DNA from: Blattabacterium cuenoti STAT
GTDB lineage: Bacteria > Bacteroidota > Bacteroidia > Flavobacteriales > Blattabacteriaceae
DNA length: 64,000 nt
NCBI RefSeq assembly: GCF_003573915.1
Contig: NZ_AP014608.1
Coordinates: 484,001 to 548,000, forward strand
Direction: 5' to 3'
Of the stretch, positions 35,483-45,492 are shown one piece after another. The position numbers and the translations under genes were made by a program. The notes below the pieces were generated by a model. That model was not told the origin of the DNA. It searched no databases and saw only the letters and a list, made by a program, of their open reading frames with translations. Position 1 is the first letter of the stretch. Each line of letters begins with the position of its first letter.

Positions 35483-36832
35483 TAAAGAACCATTCAAAAG
35501 AAAATAAGATATAAAAAAATATATAATTAAACCAACAACATCTACTAATGTAGCTACAAAAGGGGCTGAAGAACTAGCCGGATCTCCTTTTAATTTTTTA
35601 ATTATAAAAGGCAACATTGACCCACTTAATGTTCCCCATAATACAACTCCAATTAAAGATAAAAAAACCGTAAAACCTACTAATATCCAGTGAGATCCAT
35701 AATTAAATAAATGAATTTTATGCCAAACTATTACACGTATAAAACCTGTTAATCCCAAAATACTTCCTAAAAAAAAACCACAAACAATTTCTCTTCGCAT
35801 TACAATCCACCAATCTTTTATTCTTACTTCTCCCAAAGCCATTGCTTGTATGATTAAACTTGCAGCTTGAGATCCACTATTTCCACCACTTGAAACAACT
35901 AAAGGTATGAATAAAGCAAGAACTACAGCTTTTTCTATAACGCTTAAAAAATTTTGCATGACTGTTGTTGTTAGCATTTCTCCTATAAATAATAAAATTA
36001 ACCATCCAGCTCTTTTTTTAATAAGTTTATATAAAGGAACGTTTAAATAAGATTGATTTAAAACTTCCATTCCTCCTATTTTTTGAAAATCTTCTCTATA
36101 ATTTTCATTCAATACACATAATACATCATCTACAGTAACAATTCCCAACAAAATATTCTGATTGTCTATAACTGGAATAGAAATTCTGTTGTTCATAGAA
36201 AATATTTTAGTAGCTTCTTTTTCTGTATCCGTAATTTTTAAAAAAATTTCAGTATTTTTCTTTCTATCTATTAATTCAGATACTTTTGTATTAGGATCTA
36301 CCAATAAAAATTTTTGTATTTTTATCTCATTTATTAATTTTCCTGTTTTATCTACTATATAGATAATTTCTATAACATCATTATTTTTAACTTCTTCACG
36401 AAGATAATCCAATATTTCTTGTATACTACAGGTTTTTTGAACGGCAAGATAAAATGGAATCATTAAACGACCTATACTATTTTTAGAATATCCTAGAGAT
36501 ACTAAAATTCTACATTTTTCTTCTTTATTTAAATACTTTATTAAGTCTTTTAATATTTTTTTTGGAAGATTTTCTAAAAAATAAAAACGATCATTTACCG
36601 ATAAATTATTTAATAATTCTATTTTTTTAATAGAAGATAAATTTTTTATAATTTTTTTTTTTATAGAAAAATCCAATATTCTAAAAACAGAAATTGCTTT
36701 ACATAATTTTAACAAATTAAATATTTCTACAACATTATTAGGATTTTTATGAAAAATTTTTATTAATCTACTTATAGTTTGACTATTTAGAAATTTACTG
36801 TTATTTAAATAATCTTGTTCCTCATTAAACAT
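35477..36832 (-). CDS. mgtE: Magnesium transporter MgtE
   Basis: Mg2+ channel of the inner membrane, gated by cytoplasmic Mg2+. The 451-aa product has the N domain (about 1-125), two CBS domains (about 130-250, including IPVIDNQNILLGIVTVDDVL) and five transmembrane helices from about 280, with the pore signature LFIPLVVSSGGNSGSQAASL near 312-331 and the Asp-containing helix FVATLVDVVGLIIYFF. It converges with rluD through a shared TTATAA. Confidence 0.95.
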   Translation of the reverse strand: MFNEEQDYLNNSKFLNSQTISRLIKIFHKNPNNVVEIFNLLKLCKAISVFRILDFSIKKKIIKNLSSIKKIELLNNLSVNDRFYFLENLPKKILKDLIKYLNKEEKCRILVSLGYSKNSIGRLMIPFYLAVQKTCSIQEILDYLREEVKNNDVIEIIYIVDKTGKLINEIKIQKFLLVDPNTKVSELIDRKKNTEIFLKITDTEKEATKIFSMNNRISIPVIDNQNILLGIVTVDDVLCVLNENYREDFQKIGGMEVLNQSYLNVPLYKLIKKRAGWLILLFIGEMLTTTVMQNFLSVIEKAVVLALFIPLVVSSGGNSGSQAASLIIQAMALGEVRIKDWWIVMRREIVCGFFLGSILGLTGFIRVIVWHKIHLFNYGSHWILVGFTVFLSLIGVVLWGTLSGSMLPFIIKKLKGDPASSSAPFVATLVDVVGLIIYFFISYFLLNGSLL

Positions 36833-36894
36833 TTTTTCTTTTTTTTGTGAAATTTTTTTGAATATTTATTATTTTTTATGATCATTAAAATAAC

Positions 36895-36942
36895 AATTGT
36901 TTTTTTTCCTTTTTTTTAACGAAAATAAAGAAGAAAACAATT
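36895..36942. promoter_or_regulatory. Interrupted inverted repeat in the mgtE/leuS divergent spacer
   Basis: Perfect 9-nt arms AATTGTTTT (36895-36903) and AAAACAATT (36934-36942) flank a T-rich/A-rich segment that could extend the pairing with mismatches. It sits in the 204-bp divergent spacer where the mgtE and leuS promoters must lie. It could be an operator or RNA hairpin, or chance in AT-rich DNA. Confidence 0.25.
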
Positions 36943-36998
36943 ATTATATTGTTCTGCAGAAATAAGAAATAAATTAAAATTACGTAATAAAATTATTG

Positions 36999-37016
36999 CA
37001 CATATTTACATATGTG
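36999..37016. promoter_or_regulatory. Perfect hairpin just upstream of leuS
   Basis: CACATAT-TTAC-ATATGTG gives a 7-bp stem with a 4-nt loop, ending 20 nt before the leuS ATG at 37037. If transcribed, it would form in the leader and could affect initiation. It has no poly-T tail suited to a terminator. Confidence 0.35.
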
Positions 37017-37036
37017 TATATATAAAAGAAAGAAAA

Positions 37037-39787
37037 ATGGAATATAATTTTCGTGAAATAGAAAAACGTTGGCAAATATATTGGAAGAAACATAACGTTT
37101 TTCACTCAAAAAGAAACAAAAAAAGAAAATACTACATATTGAATATGTTTCCTTATCCTTCTGGAACAGGTCTTCATGTAGGACATTGTTTAGGTTATAT
37201 AGCATCAGATGTTTATGCGAGATATAAACGAACTAAAAAATATAATGTTTTAAATCCCATAGGATTTGATTCTTTTGGTCTTCCTGCAGAACAATACGCA
37301 ATTCAAACTGGAAAACATCCTTACGATACAACTCTTGAAAATTCACGTATATATAAAGAACAAATCAATAAAATAGGAATTTCCTTTGATTGGAGCAGAG
37401 AACTATATACCAGCAATCCTAATTATTATCATTGGACTCAATGGATGTTTATTCAAATTTTTAATTCTTGGTATGATAAAAACGATGAACAAGCTAAACC
37501 TATAAATCTTTTAATTGAAGAGTTTAATAAAAACGGAAATTATTTTATTAACGCAAGCAGCACAACATCAAAGTATAAATTTGATTCAAAAACATGGAAA
37601 AAATTTAATTTTTACGAAAAAGAATCTGTTCTTTTAAATTATAGACTCGCTTTTTTATATAATAATACAGTAAATTGGTGTCCAGCTTTAGGTACAGTAT
37701 TAGCTAATGATGAAATCAAAAATGGAAGAAGTGAAAGAGGAGATTTTCCAGTTTATGAAAAAAAAATGTTACAATGGCATATAAGAATTAGTGCATATGC
37801 AGAAAGGCTAATTAAAGGGTTACATTTTATTAATTGTTCTCAATCTTTAAAAAAATTACAATATAATTGGATAGGAAAATCAAAAGAAATTTATGTTTTA
37901 TTAAAAATAATTTATCCTATTAATGATATTCATCAAATTGAATTACTTATTTCTCATCCAGAAATGATATTTGGAATAACTTTCATCATATTATCTCCAG
38001 ATCATCCACTTGTCTCTTCTACAAGAGATTTTACTGTACCTATAGATGAAAATAAAAAAAATATTTATGGAATTTTTACAGGAAATTATGTTTTCCATCC
38101 TTTTATTAGGAATAAAAAAATTCCTATTTATATTAGTAATTTTATTTCTGTAAATCATAACACACAATCTATTATAGGAATACCTGGATATGAAGAAAAA
38201 AGTAAAAAATTTGCCGAAAAATTTGGTATAGAAATCATTAAAGTTTTAGATTTTAATAAAAAATATATTATAAATTCTAATTTTTTAAATGGATTAACTC
38301 GTAAAGAAGCAAAAGAAAAAATTATAAAAATTCTAGTAAAAAATAAAATAGGAAAACTTAAAATAAGTTATAAAATTCGTGATGCTATTTTTTCCAGACA
38401 AAGATATTGGGGAGAACCAATTCCTATTTATTTTAAAAACAAAATTCCAAAAACAATTCCCATTGATAAATTACCACTCCTTCTTCCAAAAATAGATAAT
38501 TTTTATCCTAAAGATGGAAAACCTCCATTAGCTAGAACTAAAAATTGGGCTTGGGATGAAAAAAATATGAAGATTGTTCCTAATATTTTGATTGATCATA
38601 AATATATATTCCCAATAGAAACTAGTACCATGCCTAGTTGGGCAGGATCAAGTTGGTATTATCTTAGATATATGGATGTACATAACAATCAATTTTTTAT
38701 TGATAAAAAAAAAGAAAATTATTGGAAAAATGTTGATTTGTATATTGGTGGATCTGAACATAGTACAGGTCATTTAATTTATGCTAGATTTTGGCATAAA
38801 TTTTTATTAGATAGAGGATGGATAACAACTGAAGAACCTTTTAAAAAAATATTAAATCAAGGAATGATCTTGAGTTATTCTGCTATTATACTAAAAGTAG
38901 TAGGAGATGATATTTTTCTATCCTATGGATTAAGAAATAAAAAACATGCATATTCTTCTTTCCAAGAAATATATGTAGATCTTTCTTTTATCAAAAAAAA
39001 TAATGAATTAGATATTTTTAAATTTAAAAAATATAGACCTGAATTTTATTCATCCGTTTTTATTTTAGAAAAAGGTTCCTTTTTTTGTAAAAGAAAATTG
39101 GAAAAAATGTCAAAATCAAAATATAATGTAATAAATCCTAATGATATTTGTGCAAAATATGGATCAGATACATTTCGTATGTATGAAATGTTTTTAGGCC
39201 CTATTAATCAATCTAAGCCCTGGGATGAAAATAAAATAAATGGAATAAAAAAATTTTTAATTAAATTTTGGTGTTTATTTCATAAAAATAATGAATTTCA
39301 AATTAGTGAAATAGCCCCCACATTTCAAGAATTTAAAATTTTACATAATACTATAAAAAAAATACAAAATAAAATGAATTTTTTTTATTGGAATACTTCT
39401 ATTAGTTTATTAATGATTATGACCAATCAATTAACGGAATTAAAATGTAACAAAAGAAAAATTTTAGAACCTTTTGTTCAATTAATTGCTCCATTTGCTC
39501 CTCATATATCTGAAGAGTTATGGTATAAATTGGGTAAAAAAAAATCTGTTATATTTTATAATTTTCCAGTTTTTAATCCAAAATATATAATAAAAAATGA
39601 AATAACATATCCGATTATGTTCAATGGAAAACTGAAATTTTTAGAAAAATTTGATTCTAGCGCACCAATAGAAAAAATAAAAAATAAAATATTAAATCAT
39701 CCTAAAACAAAATTTTTTTTGAAAAAAAATACTTTACAAAAAGTAATTTTAATTCCTAAAAAAATAATAAATATTTTATTTAAATAA
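37037..39787 (+). CDS. leuS: Leucyl-tRNA synthetase
   Basis: Class I synthetase charging tRNA-Leu. The 916-aa product has the HIGH-type motif HVGH at 47-50 in MFPYPSGTGLHVGHCLGY, an editing (CP1) domain about 230-430 with FTGNYVFHPF, the WAGSSWYYLRYMD segment, KMSKSKYNVINP near 700 and the anticodon-binding C-terminal domain. An insertion around 625-690 (before KMSKS) matches the leucine-specific domain region seen in Bacteroidetes LeuRS. All catalytic motifs are intact. Confidence 0.97.
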   Translation: MEYNFREIEKRWQIYWKKHNVFHSKRNKKRKYYILNMFPYPSGTGLHVGHCLGYIASDVYARYKRTKKYNVLNPIGFDSFGLPAEQYAIQTGKHPYDTTLENSRIYKEQINKIGISFDWSRELYTSNPNYYHWTQWMFIQIFNSWYDKNDEQAKPINLLIEEFNKNGNYFINASSTTSKYKFDSKTWKKFNFYEKESVLLNYRLAFLYNNTVNWCPALGTVLANDEIKNGRSERGDFPVYEKKMLQWHIRISAYAERLIKGLHFINCSQSLKKLQYNWIGKSKEIYVLLKIIYPINDIHQIELLISHPEMIFGITFIILSPDHPLVSSTRDFTVPIDENKKNIYGIFTGNYVFHPFIRNKKIPIYISNFISVNHNTQSIIGIPGYEEKSKKFAEKFGIEIIKVLDFNKKYIINSNFLNGLTRKEAKEKIIKILVKNKIGKLKISYKIRDAIFSRQRYWGEPIPIYFKNKIPKTIPIDKLPLLLPKIDNFYPKDGKPPLARTKNWAWDEKNMKIVPNILIDHKYIFPIETSTMPSWAGSSWYYLRYMDVHNNQFFIDKKKENYWKNVDLYIGGSEHSTGHLIYARFWHKFLLDRGWITTEEPFKKILNQGMILSYSAIILKVVGDDIFLSYGLRNKKHAYSSFQEIYVDLSFIKKNNELDIFKFKKYRPEFYSSVFILEKGSFFCKRKLEKMSKSKYNVINPNDICAKYGSDTFRMYEMFLGPINQSKPWDENKINGIKKFLIKFWCLFHKNNEFQISEIAPTFQEFKILHNTIKKIQNKMNFFYWNTSISLLMIMTNQLTELKCNKRKILEPFVQLIAPFAPHISEELWYKLGKKKSVIFYNFPVFNPKYIIKNEITYPIMFNGKLKFLEKFDSSAPIEKIKNKILNHPKTKFFLKKNTLQKVILIPKKIINILFK

Positions 39788-39864
39788 TTTTTTTAATTTG
39801 TACTCTATAGCATTCATTTTTACATTTTTTTCATTCTAACTAGGAATAGATAAAAACTTTTTTT

Positions 39865-41292
39865 ATGTCAAAAAACCAAATTAAAACTAATTCATATAGT
39901 TTTTTTAATTGTATAGAAAAAAATTTTGATAAAGCTACACGATTTCTTTCTATTGAAAAAGGTCTTTTAGAACAAATTAAAGCTTGTAATTCTGTATATC
40001 GAATGCATTTTCCTGTTAAAATAGGAAAAAAAATAAAAGTAATAGAAGCGTATAGAGTTCAACACTCTCATCATAAACTTCCTTGTAAGGGAGGTATTCG
40101 ATATAGTATTAAAGTTAATCAAGATGAGGTTATGACTTTAGCTGCTTTAATGACCTATAAATGTGCCATAGTTGATGTTCCTTTTGGAGGAGCTAAAGGA
40201 GGGATAAAAATAGATCCACAAACTATATCAACGGAAAATATAGAAAAAATAACACGACGTTATACCTCTGAATTAATCAAAAAAAATTTTATTGGACCAG
40301 GAATAGATGTCCCCGCTCCTGATTATGGAACAGGAGAAAGAGAGATGAGTTGGATATTTGATACTTTTTTATCTCTCCGTTCTGGAGACGTAGATGCATT
40401 AGCTTGTGTTACAGGAAAACCTGTTTCTCAAGGAGGAGTTAGAGGAAGAAAAGAGGCAACAGGATTGGGAGTTTTTTATGGAATCAGAGAATTGTGTCAT
40501 GTAAAAGAAGAGATGTGTTCTGTTGGTCTTGATATAGGATTAGTTGGAAAAAAAATTATTATACAAGGATTAGGAAATGTTGGTTATCATGCTGCTAGTT
40601 TTTTCCACGAATCCGGCGCTATTATAATTGCTTTAGCAGAAAGAGAAGGGGCGATTTATAACGAAAAAGGATTAAACGTATCTAAAGTTTTTTTACATTT
40701 AAAAGACAATGGATCTATATTAAATTTTCCAGAAGCAAAAAACATAGAAAACACAGAAAAGGCTTTAGAATTAGAATGCGATATTTTAATTCCAGCGGCA
40801 TTAGAAAATGTGATACATAAAAATAATGCGAATCGTATTAAGGCTAAAATTATTGGAGAAGCGGCAAATGGTCCGATAACTCCTGAAGCTGATGAAATTT
40901 TATATAAAAAAGGAGTGATTATTGTCCCTGACATTTACTTAAATGCAGGAGGAGTTACTGTTTCTTATTTTGAATGGATAAAAAACCTAAGTCACGTACG
41001 TTATGGACGAATGGAAAAAAAATTTAGAGAAAATATGAATACAGAACTATTACAAGTTATAGAAACAATTTGCAAAAAAAATTTTTCAATAAAAGAGAAA
41101 AAAATGGTTTTAAGAGGACCAAGAGAAATAGATTTGGTTCGTAGCGGATTAGAAGATACCATGATTAATGGATTTCACAAAATTCGTGATATAAAAAAAT
41201 CATTAAAAATAGAAAACATGCGTACTGCAGCATTTGTATTGGCTATAAATAAAATTATAGATTCTTATGAGAAACTAGGTATTTTTCCATAA
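39865..41292 (+). CDS. gdhA: Glutamate dehydrogenase
   Basis: Interconverts 2-oxoglutarate plus ammonia and glutamate. The 475-aa Glu/Leu/Phe/Val dehydrogenase has LPCKGGIRYS with the substrate lysine, the catalytic motif PFGGAKGGI (K111), FIGPGIDVPAPDYGTGEREM, and the NAD(P) fold IQGLGNVGYHAASFFHESGA. In Blattabacterium, GDH together with urease underlies recycling of host nitrogen waste; the same role is likely here but urease is not in the window. A 77-nt spacer separates it from leuS, so it may have its own promoter. Confidence 0.96.
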   Translation: MSKNQIKTNSYSFFNCIEKNFDKATRFLSIEKGLLEQIKACNSVYRMHFPVKIGKKIKVIEAYRVQHSHHKLPCKGGIRYSIKVNQDEVMTLAALMTYKCAIVDVPFGGAKGGIKIDPQTISTENIEKITRRYTSELIKKNFIGPGIDVPAPDYGTGEREMSWIFDTFLSLRSGDVDALACVTGKPVSQGGVRGRKEATGLGVFYGIRELCHVKEEMCSVGLDIGLVGKKIIIQGLGNVGYHAASFFHESGAIIIALAEREGAIYNEKGLNVSKVFLHLKDNGSILNFPEAKNIENTEKALELECDILIPAALENVIHKNNANRIKAKIIGEAANGPITPEADEILYKKGVIIVPDIYLNAGGVTVSYFEWIKNLSHVRYGRMEKKFRENMNTELLQVIETICKKNFSIKEKKMVLRGPREIDLVRSGLEDTMINGFHKIRDIKKSLKIENMRTAAFVLAINKIIDSYEKLGIFP

Positions 41293-41332
41293 TATCTTTT
41301 ATTCTGAAAAAAAAGAAAAAAATTCATTTTTC

Positions 41333-42052
41333 ATGAAGTACAAAAGATCATTATTGAAACTAAGTGGAGAAGCTCTCATGGAAGAAAACGATTTTGGCCT
41401 TCTTCATTCTTCTCGTCTTCAACAATATGCTGAGGAAGTAAAAAAAGTAGTAGAAATGGGAGCTCAGGTTGCTATAGTTATTGGAGGTGGAAATATATTT
41501 CGAGGATTTCCTAGAATAAAGGAAAAAATTATAAATCGAATAGAAGGGGATTATATGGGGATGTTAGCTACCGTTATTAACGGAATCGCTTTTCAATCAT
41601 ATTTAGAAAATGTTGGAATATGTACTTGTATTCAAACAGCTATTAAAATGGATGAAATTGCGGAACCTTTTGGAATAGATAGAGCAATCTATCATCTTGA
41701 AAAAGGAAAAGTTGTAATATTTGTTGCTGGATTAGGAAATCCTTATTTTACTACAGATACAGCTGCTGTTTTACGTGCTATTGAAATAAAAGCAGATATA
41801 TTATTAAAAGGAACTAGAGTAGATGGAATCTATACAACAGATCCAGAAAAAAATAAATATGCTAAAAAATTAAAAAACATATCTTTTGATATGGCATATC
41901 AAATGGGAATCAAAGTTATGGATCAAACTGCTTTTATTTTAGGAAATGAAAATGATTTACCGATTATAATTTTTGATATTAATAAAAAAGGAAATTTTAA
42001 AAAAGTAATTTCAGGAGAAAAAATAGGAACTATGGTTTCTAAAAAAAAATAA
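41333..42052 (+). CDS. pyrH: Uridylate kinase
   Basis: UMP to UDP kinase of the amino acid kinase family. The 239-aa product shows KRSLLKLSGEALMEENDFGL, IVIGGGNIFRG, GDYMGMLATVINGIAFQ, GLGNPYFTTDTAAVLRAIEI and LKGTRVDGIYTTDPEKN. It is immediately followed by frr (4-nt gap), the widely conserved bacterial pairing. Confidence 0.97.
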   Translation: MKYKRSLLKLSGEALMEENDFGLLHSSRLQQYAEEVKKVVEMGAQVAIVIGGGNIFRGFPRIKEKIINRIEGDYMGMLATVINGIAFQSYLENVGICTCIQTAIKMDEIAEPFGIDRAIYHLEKGKVVIFVAGLGNPYFTTDTAAVLRAIEIKADILLKGTRVDGIYTTDPEKNKYAKKLKNISFDMAYQMGIKVMDQTAFILGNENDLPIIIFDINKKGNFKKVISGEKIGTMVSKKK

Positions 42053-42056
42053 AATT

Positions 42057-42611
42057 ATGGATGAGTTAAACGATATTTTTTCCTATTGTCAGAAAAATAT
42101 GGAGAAAATTTTGGAACAACTGAAAAAAGAAATTCATCGCGTTCGATTAGGAAGTAAGTCCATATCTTCTTTTTTAGGTAAAATAAAAATAAAATGTTAT
42201 GGAACCTTTTTTCCACTTATAGAAGTGGCCAATATTTCTATTATAGACAATATGAATATTTCTATTCATCCTTGGGATCGTTCTATAATTTCAAATATAG
42301 ATAAAGCTATTATTAATGCTAATTTAGGCTTTATGCCTACTAATAAAGGAGATTTTATTCATATACACTTACCTACAATTACAGAAGAAAGCAGAATAAA
42401 TTTTATAAAAAAAATAAAATTACAAACAGAACACGCAAAGGTTCTTGTAAGAGAAATCCGGAAAAAAAATAATCAACGTATAAAAAAATTAAAAATATCA
42501 GAAGATATTTCTAAAATAGGAGAAAATAGTATACAAAAAATAACAAATGAATATATACAAAAAATAGAAAAATTTTTTCTCTATAAAAAAAAAGAAATTT
42601 TGGGAAGATAA
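42057..42611 (+). CDS. frr: Ribosome recycling factor
   Basis: Splits post-termination ribosomes together with EF-G. The 184-aa product has the RRF pattern, a three-helix bundle with a small inserted domain: LKKEIHRVRLGSKSISSFLG near 21-40 (R28 and R30 are in the rRNA-contact helix), IHPWDRSIISNIDKAIINAN and the C-terminal VLVREIRKKNNQRIKKL. It lies 1 nt before asnS. Confidence 0.95.
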   Translation: MDELNDIFSYCQKNMEKILEQLKKEIHRVRLGSKSISSFLGKIKIKCYGTFFPLIEVANISIIDNMNISIHPWDRSIISNIDKAIINANLGFMPTNKGDFIHIHLPTITEESRINFIKKIKLQTEHAKVLVREIRKKNNQRIKKLKISEDISKIGENSIQKITNEYIQKIEKFFLYKKKEILGR

Positions 42612-42612
42612 A

Positions 42613-44031
42613 ATGATAAAAAAATATTCAATTAAAGAATTACTAAATAAAGGAAAATTTTTTATAAATAAAAAAGTACTAGTTGAAGGATGGATTCGTT
42701 CTTTTCGTTACTCTATTTTCATTATTTTAAATGATGGATCTACTATTCAAAATCTCCAAATTGTTTTATCCAAAAATAAATTAGATAAAACAATTATGAA
42801 AAAAATAACAATCGGTAGTTCAATTAGAGTTATAGGAATAGTAAAAAAAAGTGTTGGAAAAAAACAATATATTGAACTTCAATCTTTGAAGATAAACATA
42901 TATGAATTAGTAAATTCAGATATTCTTCAAAAATCTATTTTACAACCCAAAAAACATAGTTTCGAAAAACTTAGAGAACAAGCTCATTTACGTTTTCGTA
43001 CAAACATTTTTAGTTGTATTATGAGAATTCGTCATCATATTGCTTTTTGTATACATAAATATTTTCATGAACATGGTTTTTTTTATCTCCATACTCCAAT
43101 TATTACTACTTCAAATTGTGAAGGGAGTGGAAAAATGTTTCAGATTACAACTATGGATTTCAAAAAAAATAAACTAATAGATTACACGAAAGATTTTTTT
43201 AAATGTAAAACTTATCTTAGTGTATCCGGACAATTAGAAGCGGAAACCGCTTCTTTAGGATTAGGAAAAGTATATACTTTTGGCCCTGTATTTCGAGCAG
43301 AAGATTCTAATACTTCACGACATTTATCTGAATTTTGGATGATTGAACCAGAAATTGCTTTTTATCATCTAGAAGAAAACATAAATCTAGCTGAAAATTT
43401 TGTGAAGTTTGTTATTCAATATACAATTGAAAATAGTACGGAAGATTTAATTTTTTTAAATCAATATTTGGAAAAATGGAATAAAAAGAAAAAAAATTAC
43501 CTTTTAGAAAAATTAGAACTTATTTTAAAATTTCCATTTAAGAAAATTAGTTATACAGAAACTATAAAAATTTTAGATCAAGAAGAAAAGAAAAAAAATA
43601 TAAAATTTTCACATCCAATTACTTGGGGAATGGATTTACAATCTGAACATGAACAATATTTGGTTGATAAATATTTTAAAAAAATCCCTGTTATTATATT
43701 TGATTATCCTTGCAATATTAAGGCTTTTTATATGCGTATGAATAATGATGGAAAAACTGTTAGAGCTATGGATATTTTATTTCCTGAAATAGGAGAAATT
43801 ATTGGAGGATCTCAAAGAGAAGAACGCTATGATATATTATTACAACGTATGAAAGATACAAATATTGATATCAATAAACTTTGGTGGTATTTAGATACAC
43901 GTCGTTTTGGTTCTGTTCCTCATAGTGGTTTTGGTTTAGGTTTTGATCGTTTAGTTCAATTTATCACAGGAATGAATAATATTCGTGATGTTATTCCATT
44001 TCCAAGAACTCCAAAAAATGCAGATTTTTGA
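42613..44031 (+). CDS. asnS: Asparaginyl-tRNA synthetase
   Basis: Class IIb synthetase that charges tRNA-Asn. The 472-aa product has the N-terminal OB-fold anticodon domain (VLVEGWIRSFRYSIFIILND), motif 2 FRAEDSNTSRHLSEFWMIEP and motif 3 HSGFGLGFDRLVQF. The motif-2 loop and the C-terminal RDVIPFPRTPKNADF are typical of AsnRS rather than AspRS. Direct charging of tRNA-Asn suggests the GatCAB route is not needed for asparagine. Confidence 0.96.
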   Translation: MIKKYSIKELLNKGKFFINKKVLVEGWIRSFRYSIFIILNDGSTIQNLQIVLSKNKLDKTIMKKITIGSSIRVIGIVKKSVGKKQYIELQSLKINIYELVNSDILQKSILQPKKHSFEKLREQAHLRFRTNIFSCIMRIRHHIAFCIHKYFHEHGFFYLHTPIITTSNCEGSGKMFQITTMDFKKNKLIDYTKDFFKCKTYLSVSGQLEAETASLGLGKVYTFGPVFRAEDSNTSRHLSEFWMIEPEIAFYHLEENINLAENFVKFVIQYTIENSTEDLIFLNQYLEKWNKKKKNYLLEKLELILKFPFKKISYTETIKILDQEEKKKNIKFSHPITWGMDLQSEHEQYLVDKYFKKIPVIIFDYPCNIKAFYMRMNNDGKTVRAMDILFPEIGEIIGGSQREERYDILLQRMKDTNIDINKLWWYLDTRRFGSVPHSGFGLGFDRLVQFITGMNNIRDVIPFPRTPKNADF

Positions 44032-44034
44032 AAC

Positions 44035-45492
44035 ATGTTAAAACAACAGTTATCGCAAAAAAGTCAACATAAACTTTCTCCACAACAAATTAGGCTAATG
44101 AAATTAGTTCAACTATCTACTTTAGATTTTGAACAAAAAGTTCAACAAGAATTAGAAGAAAATCCAGCTTTAGAAGAAGAAAATTGTTCAGATTTAGAAG
44201 AATATTCAGAGGTATTAGAAGAAAATAAAACAGATATCACAGAAGATAAAACTCAATCTTCAGATATCTATGATATAGATAATGAATATTTTAGTGATGA
44301 TGAAATTGAAGATTTCCAAATCAATAACCCAAAGAATTATAGTTCAAAAAAATACATTCCTATTATATCAGAAATTTCTTTTCAAGAATATTTAAAAAAT
44401 CAATTACATACATTTTTTTTAAATAAAAAAGATTTATTAATTGCTGATTTTATATTAGGAAATATAGATGATGATGGTTATATTAGAAGAAAAATTCTAT
44501 CTATAGCGGATGATATCTTTTTAATTCTTGGAAAAACCGTATCTCCAGAAAAAATAGAAAAGTTACTTGTGAATTACATTCAAAAACTGGATCCCATAGG
44601 TGTAGGATCCAGAAATTTACAAGAATGTTTATTAATTCAATTAAATAAAAAAAAAATTAATAAAGAGGTTTTTTTATCAAAAAAAATTATACGAGATTAT
44701 TTTGATTCTTTTGTAAAGAAACATTATAAAAAATTGCAAAAGAAATTGGGCATAACAAAAAAAAATTTACGAAAAGTTCTTGATCAAATAAAAAAATTAA
44801 ATCCTAAACCAGGAAAAATTTATTCTGATAACACTAAAAATTTGAATCATATTATTCCAGATTTTGATATTTATGTTTCAGATGAAAAATTAGAACTTAC
44901 TTTAAATCAAAAAAATATACCAGAAATAAAAATCTCTTCTTTATATTTAGATATGTTAAAATCTTATCAATCAGAAAAAAATGTAAAAAAAAATGAAGAA
45001 ACTATAGTATTTTTAAAAAAAAAAATAGACTCAGCAAAATGGTTTGTAGACGCAATCAAACAACGTCAAAATACATTAATGTTAACAATGAATGCTATTA
45101 TGGATTATCAAAAAGAATATTTTTTAACTGGAGATCCAGTTAAAATAAAACCTATGATTTTAAAAAATATTTCCCAAAAAATCGGCGTAGGAATTTCTAC
45201 TGTTTCCCGTGTAGCTAATAGTAAATATGTTAATACACCATATGGAACTTTTTTAATTAAAAGTTTCTTTTCTGAAAAAATGATCAATCAAAAAGGAAAA
45301 GAAATTTCCTCTATTGAAATTAAAAAACTTTTAAAAGAATCAATAGATAAAGAAAATAAAAAAAAACCTTTTACTGACGAAAAATTATCCAAAATACTTA
45401 AAAAAAAAGGCTATCTTATAGCCAGAAGAACTATTGCAAAGTATAGAAATCAAATGCATTTTCCTGTTGCAAGAATGCGAAAAAATTTATAA
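44035..45492 (+). CDS. rpoN: RNA polymerase sigma-54 factor
   Basis: Alternative sigma factor that needs an AAA+ activator to open promoters. The 485-aa product has region I (LKQQLSQKSQHKLSPQQIRL and QKVQQELEENPALEEE), an acidic region II (about 50-110), the core-binding region III with LDPIGVGSRNLQECLLIQL, a helix-turn-helix stretch near 375-395 (ISQKIGVGISTVSRVANSKY) and the RpoN box ARRTIAKYR at 463-471. All functional parts are intact. No enhancer-binding protein is visible in the window. Its 3' end shares TTATAA with the dehydrogenase gene. Confidence 0.96.
   Translation: MLKQQLSQKSQHKLSPQQIRLMKLVQLSTLDFEQKVQQELEENPALEEENCSDLEEYSEVLEENKTDITEDKTQSSDIYDIDNEYFSDDEIEDFQINNPKNYSSKKYIPIISEISFQEYLKNQLHTFFLNKKDLLIADFILGNIDDDGYIRRKILSIADDIFLILGKTVSPEKIEKLLVNYIQKLDPIGVGSRNLQECLLIQLNKKKINKEVFLSKKIIRDYFDSFVKKHYKKLQKKLGITKKNLRKVLDQIKKLNPKPGKIYSDNTKNLNHIIPDFDIYVSDEKLELTLNQKNIPEIKISSLYLDMLKSYQSEKNVKKNEETIVFLKKKIDSAKWFVDAIKQRQNTLMLTMNAIMDYQKEYFLTGDPVKIKPMILKNISQKIGVGISTVSRVANSKYVNTPYGTFLIKSFFSEKMINQKGKEISSIEIKKLLKESIDKENKKKPFTDEKLSKILKKKGYLIARRTIAKYRNQMHFPVARMRKNL

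Noticed and set aside
36993..37205. Minus-strand ORF across the leuS start
   Set aside because: Shadow of the leuS coding strand and its leader; Phe/Cys-rich low-complexity peptide with no family match.
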